From Alkalicoccus luteus (lineage in GTDB: Bacteria > Bacillota > Bacilli > Bacillales > Salisediminibacteriaceae): 64,000 nt of DNA. Where the stretch lies: NCBI GenBank assembly GCA_052061695.1, contig JBPZEY010000002.1. One strand, given 5' to 3'. Shown here in pieces: positions 7,222 through 16,354 of the stretch (position 1 is its first letter; every line of letters starts with the position of its first letter). A program made the translations under genes and the position numbers. Under the pieces are notes generated by a model. It was not told the DNA's origin. It saw only the letters and a program-made list of their open reading frames with translations, and did not search any database.

Positions 7222-8301
7222 CTAAGAAATCGTTCTCGTCCACCCAAACGGATCTTTTACCTGACCAGTCTGAATGCCTGTCAGCGTTTGATAAAGCGAT
7301 TTTGTGATTTCACCGGTTTTTCGGCCGTTGATAATCATCGGTGTTCCTTTCCAAGTGAGCTCACCGATCGGGGAGATCACCGCAGCAGTACCAGAACCAA
7401 ACGCTTCCTCTAACTCACCATTTTCGTAGGCTGCGAGCACTTCTTCCATTGATATTCGCCGCTCAGACACTGGAACGTTCCAGTACTCCAGCAGCTCAAT
7501 CACAGATTTTCTCGTGACACCCTGAAGGATGCTGTCATTGAGCTCGGGCGTCACGATCTCCCCATTTATTTTGAAGAACACGTTCATGCTGCCGACTTCC
7601 TCGACGTATTTCTTCTCAACACCGTCAAGCCACAGCACTTGTGCGTGCCCCTCTCCAGAAGCTTTCGCCTGGGCGTTGTAGCCGGCTGAATAGTTGCCTC
7701 CTGTTTTTGCAGTTCCAGTACCTCCCCGGGCTGCACGGGTAAAGTGGTCTTCAACCATAATGCTGACCGGATGAATCCCTTCCGGATAATAAGACCCTAC
7801 AGGAGATAAAATGATAAACAGCTTATAGGCCTTCGCAGGAGCTACTTGAAGACTTGGTTCGGTTGCGATAATAAACGGCCTTATATACAGCGATGTTCCT
7901 TCAGTATCTGGAATCCACTCTTTTTCAAGTTCAAGCAGCTGGAGCAGGTACTCCATCAGCAGTTCTTCATTCACCGGCGGTATGCTGAGCCGTCTGTTTG
8001 AGCGGTTTAATCGTTTGAAATTTTCGTCCGGGCGGAAAAGCACAGCTTCCCCTTCAGGACTGCGGTAAGCTTTCAACCCTTCAAATACGCTCTGACTGTA
8101 GTGCAGAACCATTGCAGCCGGATCGATTTCAACCGGTGCATATGGAATAATTTCAGGTTTAATCCAGCCCTTTCCTTCTTCATACTCCATCGTAAACATG
8201 TGATCAGTAAATGTTTTGCCGAATTGAAGTGTTTCCGGATCCGGCTTTCCCTTCTTGTGCTTCGCTTCTGTAATTGCCACTGTCGCTTCCATCGTCAGCA
8301 T
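7222..8301 (-). CDS. ilvE: Branched-chain amino acid aminotransferase
   Basis: 359 residues, the length of the larger IlvE type (YbgE/YwaA-like in Bacillus). A class IV PLP enzyme that transaminates leucine, isoleucine and valine with 2-oxoglutarate. Landmarks are YSQSVFEGLKAYR (about 69-81), RPFIIATEP, the Schiff-base lysine in GTGTAKTGGNYSAGY (about 198-212) and VTRKSVIELL. The ATG at 8301 has GGAAAGAGAGG upstream; an ATG three codons later is also possible. It lies downstream of argH with its own predicted promoter and a CodY-like box, so it is probably regulated separately from arginine genes. Confidence 0.93.
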   Translation of the reverse strand: MLTMEATVAITEAKHKKGKPDPETLQFGKTFTDHMFTMEYEEGKGWIKPEIIPYAPVEIDPAAMVLHYSQSVFEGLKAYRSPEGEAVLFRPDENFKRLNRSNRRLSIPPVNEELLMEYLLQLLELEKEWIPDTEGTSLYIRPFIIATEPSLQVAPAKAYKLFIILSPVGSYYPEGIHPVSIMVEDHFTRAARGGTGTAKTGGNYSAGYNAQAKASGEGHAQVLWLDGVEKKYVEEVGSMNVFFKINGEIVTPELNDSILQGVTRKSVIELLEYWNVPVSERRISMEEVLAAYENGELEEAFGSGTAAVISPIGELTWKGTPMIINGRKTGEITKSLYQTLTGIQTGQVKDPFGWTRTIS

Positions 8302-8341
8302 GCCTCTCTTTCCTTCTTTAAAAAATCGGATAATGTGATAT

Positions 8342-8388
8342 ATTGTATCACGAAAAGAGATAGAAGAACATGAAATAGTTTGAAAATT
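8342..8388 (-). promoter_or_regulatory. Promoter of ilvE with CodY-like box
   Basis: On the minus strand an extended -10 element, TGATACAAT (TACAAT at 8342-8347), lies about 40 bases before the ilvE start. Further upstream, at 8374-8388, is AATTTTCAAACTATT, which matches the CodY consensus AATTTTCWGAAAATT at 12 of 15 positions. CodY control of branched-chain aminotransferase genes is known in B. subtilis; here it is predicted only. Confidence 0.45.
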
Positions 8389-8431
8389 CCATGATTAATC
8401 ACTTGAACTAAACATGATATCTTTTCAGTGC

Positions 8432-9814
8432 TTACTGTTGCTGATGTAGCACTTTTTCGGCCTGTTCAAGCTGAATCAGCACCTGATTCTGACCAGTGCC
8501 TCCGTAGCTGCTTCTGGCTGCCACGACGTTTTGCGGTTTAAGCACGTCATAGATGTCTTCTGCAAATTTATCCGAAAACGACTGATATTCCTCCAGGTCT
8601 AAGTCCAACAGAAATTTGTTTTTCTGAATCGCTGTAAGTACGATCCGGCCGATGATCTCATGCGCCTCCCGAAAAGTCGTCCCTTTGTTGACAAGATAGT
8701 CCGCGATATCGGTAGCGTTTGAGAAGTCTTCTGAAACCGCCTGTTTCATATTCTCCGTGCGTACCTGCATCGTTCCGATCATCGGAGCGAGCATCTGCAA
8801 GGAAGCTGTAAGTGTTTCTACCGTATCGAACATCCCCTCTTTGTCCTCCTGCATGTCTTTATTATAGGCAAGAGGCAGCCCCTTTAACACGGTCAACAGT
8901 GCCAGGAGATTGCCATAAACGCGTCCTGTTTTTGCTCGTAACAGTTCGGGTACGTCCGGATTTTTCTTTTGGGGCATAATGGAAGATCCGGTGCAGAACG
9001 AGTCGTCAAGCTCGATGAACTGAAATTCCTGACTGCTCCAGATCACCAGCTCCTCCGACAATCTGGAAATGTGCATCATCAGCGTTGAGGCTGCTCCCAT
9101 AAATTCCAGAATAAAATCCCGATCACTTACTGCATCCATGCTGTTTTCGTAAATGGCATCAAAGCCAAGCTGTTCGGCTGTATAATGCCGATCTATCGGA
9201 AATGTGGTTCCTGCAAGTGCTCCAGCTCCGAGCGGCATGAGATCGGTTCGCTTTAAGCTGTCGAGAAATCGTCCTTTATCCCGCTCAAGCATCCAAAAAT
9301 AAGCGAGGAGATGGTGGGCAAACGAAACTGGCTGTGCCCGCTGTAAATGGGTGTAACCAGGAATGATCGTATCGACGTGCTGCTTTGCCTGCGCGACTAA
9401 CGCCTGCTGCACATCTTCAATCATCGCAGCCGCTGCTTTCGTATGGTCTTTTAAATATAAATGCATATCGGTCGCCACTTGATCATTTCTGCTTCTTCCT
9501 GTATGAAGCTTTCCACCGACAGGACCGATTTCATCAATCAGGAATTTTTCGATATTCATGTGAATGTCTTCATTTTCATCACTGTATTCCAGTTCCTGAT
9601 TGTTAATCTTGCTCTTAACAGCTTGAAGGCCTTCTATGATGAGGGTTTTATCTTCCTCTGAAACGATCCCTTGTTTGGCAAGCATGGTAACATGTGCAAT
9701 ACTTCCTTGAATGTCGTATTCCATCAGCTTTTGATCAAACTGAATCGATGCTGTCTCTTTTTCTACAAGCTTATTTGTATCTTTAGTGAATCTTCCGCCC
9801 CAGAGCTTAGACAT
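8432..9814 (-). CDS. argH: Argininosuccinate lyase
   Basis: 460 residues of the fumarase/aspartase superfamily. It splits argininosuccinate into arginine and fumarate, the last step of arginine synthesis. Visible are MSKLWGGRF at the start, HTGRSRNDQVATD (about 106-118), TxLQRAQP-type motif YTHLQRAQPVSFAHH, and the superfamily signature GSSIMPQKKNPD (about 277-288) with the mobile catalytic loop. The ATG at 9814 follows GAGGG and matches the usual start; an ATG ten codons upstream is less likely. A terminator separates it from argG, so it may depend on read-through or its own weak promoter. Confidence 0.96.
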   Translation of the reverse strand: MSKLWGGRFTKDTNKLVEKETASIQFDQKLMEYDIQGSIAHVTMLAKQGIVSEEDKTLIIEGLQAVKSKINNQELEYSDENEDIHMNIEKFLIDEIGPVGGKLHTGRSRNDQVATDMHLYLKDHTKAAAAMIEDVQQALVAQAKQHVDTIIPGYTHLQRAQPVSFAHHLLAYFWMLERDKGRFLDSLKRTDLMPLGAGALAGTTFPIDRHYTAEQLGFDAIYENSMDAVSDRDFILEFMGAASTLMMHISRLSEELVIWSSQEFQFIELDDSFCTGSSIMPQKKNPDVPELLRAKTGRVYGNLLALLTVLKGLPLAYNKDMQEDKEGMFDTVETLTASLQMLAPMIGTMQVRTENMKQAVSEDFSNATDIADYLVNKGTTFREAHEIIGRIVLTAIQKNKFLLDLDLEEYQSFSDKFAEDIYDVLKPQNVVAARSSYGGTGQNQVLIQLEQAEKVLHQQQ

Positions 9815-9891
9815 AATCAATCCCTCATTTCGTTTTGATGACATTTACTTTACCAGCTCTTTCATCGAAACGCCAATAGAGCTTCTGGCAG

Positions 9892-9925
9892 GAAAATACC
9901 GCCGCTCCGGTATGAAGCGGCGGTA
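9892..9925 (-). terminator. Intrinsic terminator between argG and argH
   Basis: On the minus strand the arms TACCGCCGCT and AGCGGCGGTA enclose a 9-base loop and are followed by TTTTCC. It starts five bases after the argG stop and lies before argH, so it could lower argH expression relative to argG. Confidence 0.8.
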
Positions 9926-9930
9926 CATCC

Positions 9931-11151
9931 TTACGTTTCGGAAGTGAGTACCGGCTTTTTCTGATTAACCTGGGAATACGTTTTCGTCGAAAGCCCCCAA
10001 AGTTTAATAAAGCCAAGTGCAGCGTGATGATCGAACGCGTCCCCTTTGGAATACGTCGCGAGCCCTTCGTTATAAAGACTGTTTTCAGAGTGTCTCGCTA
10101 CAACTGTATGCGTTCCTTTCCAAAGCTTCAGCTTTACCTTACCGTTAACCTGCGCCTGTGTTTCGGAAATAAATCCGTAAAGCGCATCCTTTAATGGAGA
10201 ATACCACAGACCATCGTAAATCAGCTGCGTGAATTTTTGTTCGATTGTTGTTTTAAACTGTGTCACTTCTTTTGTAAGCGTCAGAAACTCTAATTCTTTG
10301 TGTGCATTGATAAGCGCAAGAGCGCCAGGGTTTTCGTACACTTCTCTTGCTTTAATGCCCACGAGTCTGTTCTCGATATGGTCAATTCTGCCGACACCAT
10401 GCTTGCCGCAGATCACATTCAGTTCTTGAATAATGGAAACGAACGATTTTTTCTCGCCGTTTATAGAGACCGGCTTACCACCTTCAAATGCGAGCTCGAC
10501 GTACTCAGGCTCATCCGGTGCGTCTGCAATAGAAGCTGTCCAGTCGAAAGCTTCCTCCGGTGCCTCTGCCCACGTATCTTCCAGCACCCCTGCTTCGCAG
10601 GCTCTTCCCCAAATGTTCGCGTCAATCGAGTACGGCTTTTCAACATTTACCGGTACATCGATGCCTTTTTTCTTCGCGTACTCGATTTCTTCTTCACGGT
10701 TCATGCCCCATTCTCTAACTGGCGCAATCACTTCCAAATCGGGATTAAGCGCCTGAATGGATACTTCGAATCGAACCTGGTCGTTTCCTTTTCCTGTGCA
10801 GCCGTGTGCTACTGCGACGGCACCTTCCTCTTCAGCTACTTCTACGAGCAGCTTGGAAATAAGCGGTCGGGATAAAGCAGATGAAAGCGGATATTTGCCT
10901 TCATAAAGCGTATTGGACTGGAGAGCGGGCAGCAGGTATTCCTCTGCCAGCAGTTCCTTGGCATCAATGATTACTGCTTTTTCCGCGCCTACTTTCAGTG
11001 CCTTCTCTTTTAATGCTTCGAGATCTTTCCCTTCTCCAATTTCCAGCCCCAGCGCGATTACTTCATATCCATATTCCTCTTGCAAATATTTGATGCAGAC
11101 TGACGTATCCAGTCCGCCTGAATATGCGAGTACTACTTTTCCTTTGCTCAT
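9931..11151 (-). CDS. argG: Argininosuccinate synthase
   Basis: 406 residues, normal length. It joins citrulline and aspartate using ATP. The PP-loop nucleotide-binding motif AYSGGLDTSV is at residues 9-18, followed by HGCTGKGNDQVRFE (about 115-128) and EKPYSIDANIWGR (about 170-182). GAGGAGAGG eight bases before the ATG supports the start. It follows argF by 75 bases that contain a plausible promoter with an inverted repeat over the -10 region, so argG may be read both from its own promoter and from the argC transcript. Confidence 0.96.
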   Translation of the reverse strand: MSKGKVVLAYSGGLDTSVCIKYLQEEYGYEVIALGLEIGEGKDLEALKEKALKVGAEKAVIIDAKELLAEEYLLPALQSNTLYEGKYPLSSALSRPLISKLLVEVAEEEGAVAVAHGCTGKGNDQVRFEVSIQALNPDLEVIAPVREWGMNREEEIEYAKKKGIDVPVNVEKPYSIDANIWGRACEAGVLEDTWAEAPEEAFDWTASIADAPDEPEYVELAFEGGKPVSINGEKKSFVSIIQELNVICGKHGVGRIDHIENRLVGIKAREVYENPGALALINAHKELEFLTLTKEVTQFKTTIEQKFTQLIYDGLWYSPLKDALYGFISETQAQVNGKVKLKLWKGTHTVVARHSENSLYNEGLATYSKGDAFDHHAALGFIKLWGLSTKTYSQVNQKKPVLTSET

Positions 11152-11170
11152 GTGTAAAACCTCTCCTCAA

Positions 11171-11214
11171 TTAGTATTTATATAGATACTAACGTATCTT
11201 TATGCATAATGCAA
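11171..11214 (-). promoter_or_regulatory. Predicted argG promoter with operator-like inverted repeat
   Basis: On the minus strand TTGCAT (11209-11214) and TAGTAT (11186-11191) are 17 bases apart. The inverted repeat TTAGTAT-N8-ATACTAA (11171-11192) overlaps the -10 element. Its AT-rich symmetry resembles ArgR/AhrC boxes, but assignment is inference. Confidence 0.5.
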
Positions 11215-11226
11215 CAAAAAAAGAAA

Positions 11227-12162
11227 TTAAATCATTAATTTTTTGAGGAGTGCTTTTTGTGCGTGCAGTCTGTTCTCTGCCTCATCAAATACAACGGAGT
11301 GTGCGCCATCGATCACAGCGGCTGTCACTTCTTCTCCTCGATGAGCAGGCAGGCAGTGCATGAATATATAATCATCCGCGGCTAGTGAAGCCAGCTCTGT
11401 GTTTATTTGATACGGCATGAATGTCTTTTTACGAGTTTCAGCCTCTGCTTCCATGCCCATGCTGGCCCATACATCTGTAATCAACACATCTGCACCTGTG
11501 ACTGCTTCTTCTGTGTCTTTCGTTATCATCAGTGATCCGCCATGAGCTGCGGCTAATGCAGAAGCCTTTTCTAAAATCGTCTGATCCGGCTCATAACCTG
11601 CCGGGCACGCCACACGAAAGTCGATTCCTGCCAGTGCCATTCCCTGCATAAGTGAATGTGTCATGTTGTTGTAGCCGTCCCCGGTAAATGCTGCAGTCAA
11701 TCCTTGCAAGGTTCCTTTCTGCTCTTTGATCGTAAGCAGATCCGCAAGCACTTGAGTAGGATGATGGGTATCGGTCAACCCGTTTATGACAGGAACGCTG
11801 CTGTAGGCTGCAAACTCCTCTACCATTTCATGAGAAAACGTACGGATCATGACGGCGTCTACGTACCCTGACAGAACCCGGGCGGTGTCTGCTGCAGATT
11901 CGCCGCGTCCGATTTGTGTATCCTCCGGGGAGAGAAAAATAGCGTGCCCCCCCATCTGTGTCATTCCGGCTTCAAACGAAACCCTGGTCCTCGTAGAAGA
12001 TTTATCAAAAATCATTGCCAAGGTTTGCCCTTCCAACTCTTTGTTAATTAGCTTCTCATGATGCTGTTTTTTTAATACAGCTGCCTCATCCAGCAGCTGA
12101 TGCAGTTCGTCAGCGGTTAAATCTGTTACTTCTAAATGATGCTGTACCTTTGTTTTAATCAT
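11227..12162 (-). CDS. argF: Ornithine carbamoyltransferase
   Basis: 311 residues. It forms citrulline from ornithine and carbamoyl phosphate. The carbamoyl-phosphate motif KSSTRTRVSFE (about 54-64), HPTQVLADL (about 132-140), the ornithine-binding DVWASMG and the C-terminal HCLPAHRGEEV are all present. The ATG overlaps the carB stop as ATGA, which couples supply of carbamoyl phosphate with its use. Gene order argCJBD-carAB-argF is the same as in B. subtilis. Confidence 0.96.
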   Translation of the reverse strand: MIKTKVQHHLEVTDLTADELHQLLDEAAVLKKQHHEKLINKELEGQTLAMIFDKSSTRTRVSFEAGMTQMGGHAIFLSPEDTQIGRGESAADTARVLSGYVDAVMIRTFSHEMVEEFAAYSSVPVINGLTDTHHPTQVLADLLTIKEQKGTLQGLTAAFTGDGYNNMTHSLMQGMALAGIDFRVACPAGYEPDQTILEKASALAAAHGGSLMITKDTEEAVTGADVLITDVWASMGMEAEAETRKKTFMPYQINTELASLAADDYIFMHCLPAHRGEEVTAAVIDGAHSVVFDEAENRLHAQKALLKKLMI

Positions 12163-15100
12163 TGTATTTCCTCCTTTATAAACAGGTCCTGCACGGCGAG
12201 CGGCTCATGAGCGGTCCCGGCGTAAGTACGGTAAAACCGAAACGTGTCAGGGTGAGTAAACAGCATCGTTCCATGAGCGATACATGTCTGCCTTAAGCGG
12301 AATCCGGCTGACTCCGCCATGCGTCCTGCGGTGGGGACGTTAAGAACAGCATCCAGCTTTCCTTCTGCTGCTGCCTGCTCTGCTTCATCCAGCGACATGT
12401 CTGTTACATGCCAGTTATTGGCACGAAGACTTTCTGCTGTAGATTTAGAAGCAAACAGTTCAAGATGTTCAAGCGGCAGATCCGCCGTTTCCATTTTCCA
12501 CGCGTCAGCTGCGCTGATATAGCACGTTTGAAGGCTGTTTGCATCCAATACTTTAGCAGCTGCTTCTGCGAGCGTACTTGCAATGCCTATTTTTTCCCCG
12601 GTTGATTTCATTTCAGGCGAGAGCATCGGATCAACCTGCTTGAGCTTTGCCGACGAAAACACGGGTGCTTTCACCGTGATATGCGGTAGATCATCGATAA
12701 GTCCGGTTTTACTCAGCTTAAAATGCAGCTGAGCAGCCACTGCTTCACGGACCAGGTTTGTGCCGCTCACTTTACTGATAACAGGGACCGTTCTGGAGGC
12801 CCGCGGATTTACTTCCAGGACATACAATACTTCATTGTCATATACGAACTGGATATTCATCATTCCTGAAACGCCAGCTTTTCTGCAAATTAACTCGCAT
12901 ATGTGTGCTGCTTCAGCTTTCACATGCTCAGGAATCGTTGTTGAAGGGTAAATCGTAAAGCTGTCACCTGAATGGACGCCTGCCCGCTCCACGTGCTCCA
13001 TAAATCCAGGAATAAACAAATTTGTCCCGTCGCTGATTACATCAGCTTCAAACTCTTTACCCGCGATAAAAGCATCCACCATCAGCGGCCAGCATCGCGC
13101 ATCTGTTGTCCATTCCAGCCGGTCGAGGTATGCTTGAAGGTCATGCTCGTTATGACAGATATACATGGCCTGACCACCGATCACGTAGGATGGTCGCACT
13201 AGAACGGGATAGCCCGTTTTTTCAGCTTTTAATAGCACGTCTTCCTTTGAATCCGCTGTAGTCCCCTTAATATGTGCAACATTCAGTTGATCAAGCAAGT
13301 GATAGAAGGATTCCCGGTTCTCCAGCAGTTCTATTGCGTCAGCTGATGTGCCGGCTACCGGAAGTCCGTGCTCCTCCAGCGCCTGAGCCAGATTAACCGC
13401 TGTCTGACCGCCGAACTGCAGCAGGACAGCTTCAACCTGTTCCTTCTCAGCAACGTGAATGACATCTTCCGCTGTAAGCGGCTCAAAGTAAAGCCTGTCA
13501 GCAGTATTAAAATCTGTGCTGACTGTTTCCGGGTTATTATTAATCACGACAGCTTCATAACCGAGTGCTTTCACTGCTTCAGCAGCATGAACAGAGCAGT
13601 AATCGAATTCAACGCCTTGTCCGATCCGGATCGGGCCGGATCCGACGACAAGGACTTTTCGAGCAGGAGTTGGCGTCACTTCGTCTTCTCCATGCCAGGT
13701 GGAATAATAATACGGGGTGACCGCTTCAAACTCTCCTGCACACGTATCCACCAGCTTATACCCGGGCTTCAGATTATCGTCCTTTCGCAGTTGACGCACT
13801 TTTGATTCTGATACGCCCTGCAGATCACCGATCAGTTTATCTGAAAAACCTGCCTGCTTTAGTTCTGTTAAAAGGCTTGTCGAAAGCTGTTGCGAAGCTG
13901 CTTTTTTCTCCAGCTTGCAAAGCTTTTCGAGACGAGTTAAAAACCAGGGGTGAATACCTGACAAATCCGTTATTTGCTGGGGACGCCAGCCGCGGATGAG
14001 CAGTTCATAAACAGCGTAAACCCGCAGGTCTTCAGGATGCATTACCATCTCTTTCAGTTTTTCCTCCCTGTAGCTCGCGAGCAGGTGATGCCTCGGGCTG
14101 TGACTTCCGGTTTCCATTGATCTCATTGCTTTTAAAAATGCACTTTCAAACGTTCTTTCCAAAGCCATGACTTCGCCCGTTGCTTTCATTTGTGTGCCAA
14201 GGGAACGGTCTGCCTCGGAAAACTTATCGAATGGGAACCTTGGCAGCTTTACAACAATATAATCGAGCGCCGGCTCAAAGGAAGCAAACGTGTTTCCGGT
14301 AATCGGATTGGGAATTCGGTCAAGCGTCTGTCCGCAAGCTGTAAGAGCGGCAATTCTTGCGATAGGATATCCGGTCGCTTTCGAAGCAAGCGCTGATGAA
14401 CGGCTGACACGCGGATTAACTTCAATAATCGCATATTCATCCGTCTCTGGGTGCAGCGCAAACTGAATATTGCAGCCGCCTACCACATCAAGCGCACGGA
14501 TTACCTTCAACGATGATTCTCTCAGCATCTGATACTGTGAGTCTGTCAGCGTCTGAGAAGGTGCTACGACGATCGAATCGCCGGTGTGGACCCCGACCGG
14601 ATCCATGTTCTCCATATTACAAACGATGATACAGGTGTCATTTGCATCCCGCATGACTTCATATTCCACCTCTTTCCATCCTTTGATACTCTTTTCCACG
14701 AGTACTTGATGGATCGGGCTTTCTTTAAGTGCATACGCAAGCATCGACTTCATTTCCTCTTCACTGTGTGCGAATCCTCCGCCTGCTCCGCCTAGCGTAT
14801 AAGCCGGACGAAGAATAACTGGATAGCCGATAGACGCTGCGAAATGAAGTCCTGCTTCCACTGACTCAACGATTTCAGATTCGATGACAGGCTCTTCAAT
14901 CTCGATCATGAGTGATCGAAACAACTCCCGGTCTTCCCCTTTCTCAATCGACTCCACTGACGTGCCCATCACCTTTACTCCATATGCATCCAGAATACCT
15001 GAACGGTAGAGCTTGGCTGTCAGGTTAAGGCCTGTCTGGCCGCCGAGCGTCCCGATCAGTCCGTCCGGGCGCTCCTTTTTAATAATCGATTCCAACGTGG

Positions 15101-15308
15101 AAACCGTCAGCGGCTCCAGATACGTTTTATCTGCAAATGCAGTATCCGTCATTATAGTAGCCGGATTGTTATTCACGAGTATGACCCGTTTGCCGGCTTC
15201 TTTTAATGCAAGACAAGCCTGCGTGCCTGCATAATCAAATTCTGCTGCCTGTCCGATAATAATCGGGCCTGACCCGATCACTAAAACGGTGTTTATGTTG
15301 CTGCACAT
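12159..15308 (-). CDS. carB: Carbamoyl-phosphate synthase large chain, arginine-specific
   Basis: 1049 residues, close to the arginine-specific Bacillus enzyme. Two homologous ATP-grasp halves are visible, beginning GSGPIIIGQAAEFDYAG (about 12) and GSGPIRIGQGVEFDYCS (about 555), then a C-terminal MGS-like allosteric domain. It makes carbamoyl phosphate from bicarbonate, two ATP and ammonia delivered by CarA. GGAGG precedes the ATG, which overlaps carA by 16 bases. Position inside the arg operon marks it as the arginine rather than pyrimidine copy. Confidence 0.96.
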   Translation of the reverse strand: MCSNINTVLVIGSGPIIIGQAAEFDYAGTQACLALKEAGKRVILVNNNPATIMTDTAFADKTYLEPLTVSTLESIIKKERPDGLIGTLGGQTGLNLTAKLYRSGILDAYGVKVMGTSVESIEKGEDRELFRSLMIEIEEPVIESEIVESVEAGLHFAASIGYPVILRPAYTLGGAGGGFAHSEEEMKSMLAYALKESPIHQVLVEKSIKGWKEVEYEVMRDANDTCIIVCNMENMDPVGVHTGDSIVVAPSQTLTDSQYQMLRESSLKVIRALDVVGGCNIQFALHPETDEYAIIEVNPRVSRSSALASKATGYPIARIAALTACGQTLDRIPNPITGNTFASFEPALDYIVVKLPRFPFDKFSEADRSLGTQMKATGEVMALERTFESAFLKAMRSMETGSHSPRHHLLASYREEKLKEMVMHPEDLRVYAVYELLIRGWRPQQITDLSGIHPWFLTRLEKLCKLEKKAASQQLSTSLLTELKQAGFSDKLIGDLQGVSESKVRQLRKDDNLKPGYKLVDTCAGEFEAVTPYYYSTWHGEDEVTPTPARKVLVVGSGPIRIGQGVEFDYCSVHAAEAVKALGYEAVVINNNPETVSTDFNTADRLYFEPLTAEDVIHVAEKEQVEAVLLQFGGQTAVNLAQALEEHGLPVAGTSADAIELLENRESFYHLLDQLNVAHIKGTTADSKEDVLLKAEKTGYPVLVRPSYVIGGQAMYICHNEHDLQAYLDRLEWTTDARCWPLMVDAFIAGKEFEADVISDGTNLFIPGFMEHVERAGVHSGDSFTIYPSTTIPEHVKAEAAHICELICRKAGVSGMMNIQFVYDNEVLYVLEVNPRASRTVPVISKVSGTNLVREAVAAQLHFKLSKTGLIDDLPHITVKAPVFSSAKLKQVDPMLSPEMKSTGEKIGIASTLAEAAAKVLDANSLQTCYISAADAWKMETADLPLEHLELFASKSTAESLRANNWHVTDMSLDEAEQAAAEGKLDAVLNVPTAGRMAESAGFRLRQTCIAHGTMLFTHPDTFRFYRTYAGTAHEPLAVQDLFIKEEIQ

Positions 15309-16354
15309 ACTTTGCTACCTCCAGAAACCAGACTGTTAATAAATTGCTTAAAAATAAAATGCGTGTCGCTTGGACCAGGGTGAGCCTCAGGATGAAACTG
15401 GACAGACTGCACCGGAAGACTCTTGTGCCTGAACCCTTCACATGTGCCGTCATTCACATTTTCAAAAAGCCGTTCAAAAGGAAATGCTTCGTCTGACGGC
15501 TCGCTGACAACATACCCGTGATTTTGCGAAGACATGTATACTTTCCCGTCCGGAATATGCCTGACCGGATGGTTGCTGCCTCTGTGGCCGAACGGCAGCT
15601 TTATCGACTCTGCTCCATAGGCTAAAGCAATAAGCTGATGCCCGAGACAGATGCCGAGAACCGGATAGGATTCCGTCAGTTCTTTAATGTGAGGCAGCTC
15701 CTTTTGAAGCTTAAGCGGATCGCCAGGACCATTGCTTAGCAATACACCGTCAGGCTTTAATGCATGTATGTCAGCTGCTGAACTCGAATGCGGCATCATC
15801 GTCACAGCACACCCTTCCTCCAGAAGTGAATGAACGATAGATGATTTACAGCCGTAATCCAATACAGCAACATGAGGGCCTTCACCAGGAAATGCGACCG
15901 GTTCCTGAACAGACACTTCCGGGACAGGATTCTCATTAAAATGAAAAACGGGAGCAGCGGGCTGATTGACGGAGATGAAGCCTTTCACCGTTTTCTTCGT
16001 ACGAATAATCTTCACGAGCTTGCGTGTATCAACATTAGTCATGCCAGGGATACCGTGGTGCTGCAAATAGGCGTCAAACTCTTCTGCACGCTCATCGCAC
16101 CCGGTAGAACCTGTCACGACCGCTTCCACAGCTGGAGCGCCGCCTTCATTAAATTTGTCCTGAAAACCATAGTTGCCGATCAGTGGATACGTAAACGTCA
16201 GCAGCTGCCCTTTATAGGATGGGTCCGTCATCATTTCCTGATAGCCTGTCATTGCGGTATTGAAGACGAGTTCACCGGAGCTTTCCGTATCAGCGCCGAT
16301 TTTTTTTCCTGCCAGCACATCCCCTGTATCCAATATTAGATAAGCGTTAGTCAT
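15293..16354 (-). CDS. carA: Carbamoyl-phosphate synthase small chain, arginine-specific
   Basis: About 353 residues. The class I glutamine amidotransferase domain has the nucleophile in LGICLGHQLIALA (about 245) and the His-Glu pair in VQFHPEAHPGP. The N-terminal domain begins MTNAYLILDTGDVLAGKKIG. The frame extends 21 codons upstream inside argD, but GAAGGAG precedes the ATG at 16354 and matches the family start. It overlaps argD by 8 bases and carB by 16 bases. Confidence 0.95.
   Translation of the reverse strand: MTNAYLILDTGDVLAGKKIGADTESSGELVFNTAMTGYQEMMTDPSYKGQLLTFTYPLIGNYGFQDKFNEGGAPAVEAVVTGSTGCDERAEEFDAYLQHHGIPGMTNVDTRKLVKIIRTKKTVKGFISVNQPAAPVFHFNENPVPEVSVQEPVAFPGEGPHVAVLDYGCKSSIVHSLLEEGCAVTMMPHSSSAADIHALKPDGVLLSNGPGDPLKLQKELPHIKELTESYPVLGICLGHQLIALAYGAESIKLPFGHRGSNHPVRHIPDGKVYMSSQNHGYVVSEPSDEAFPFERLFENVNDGTCEGFRHKSLPVQSVQFHPEAHPGPSDTHFIFKQFINSLVSGGSKVCAAT

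Noticed and set aside
13368..13805. Long plus-strand frame inside carB
   Set aside because: It is antisense to a highly conserved gene and shows no family features; a shadow frame.
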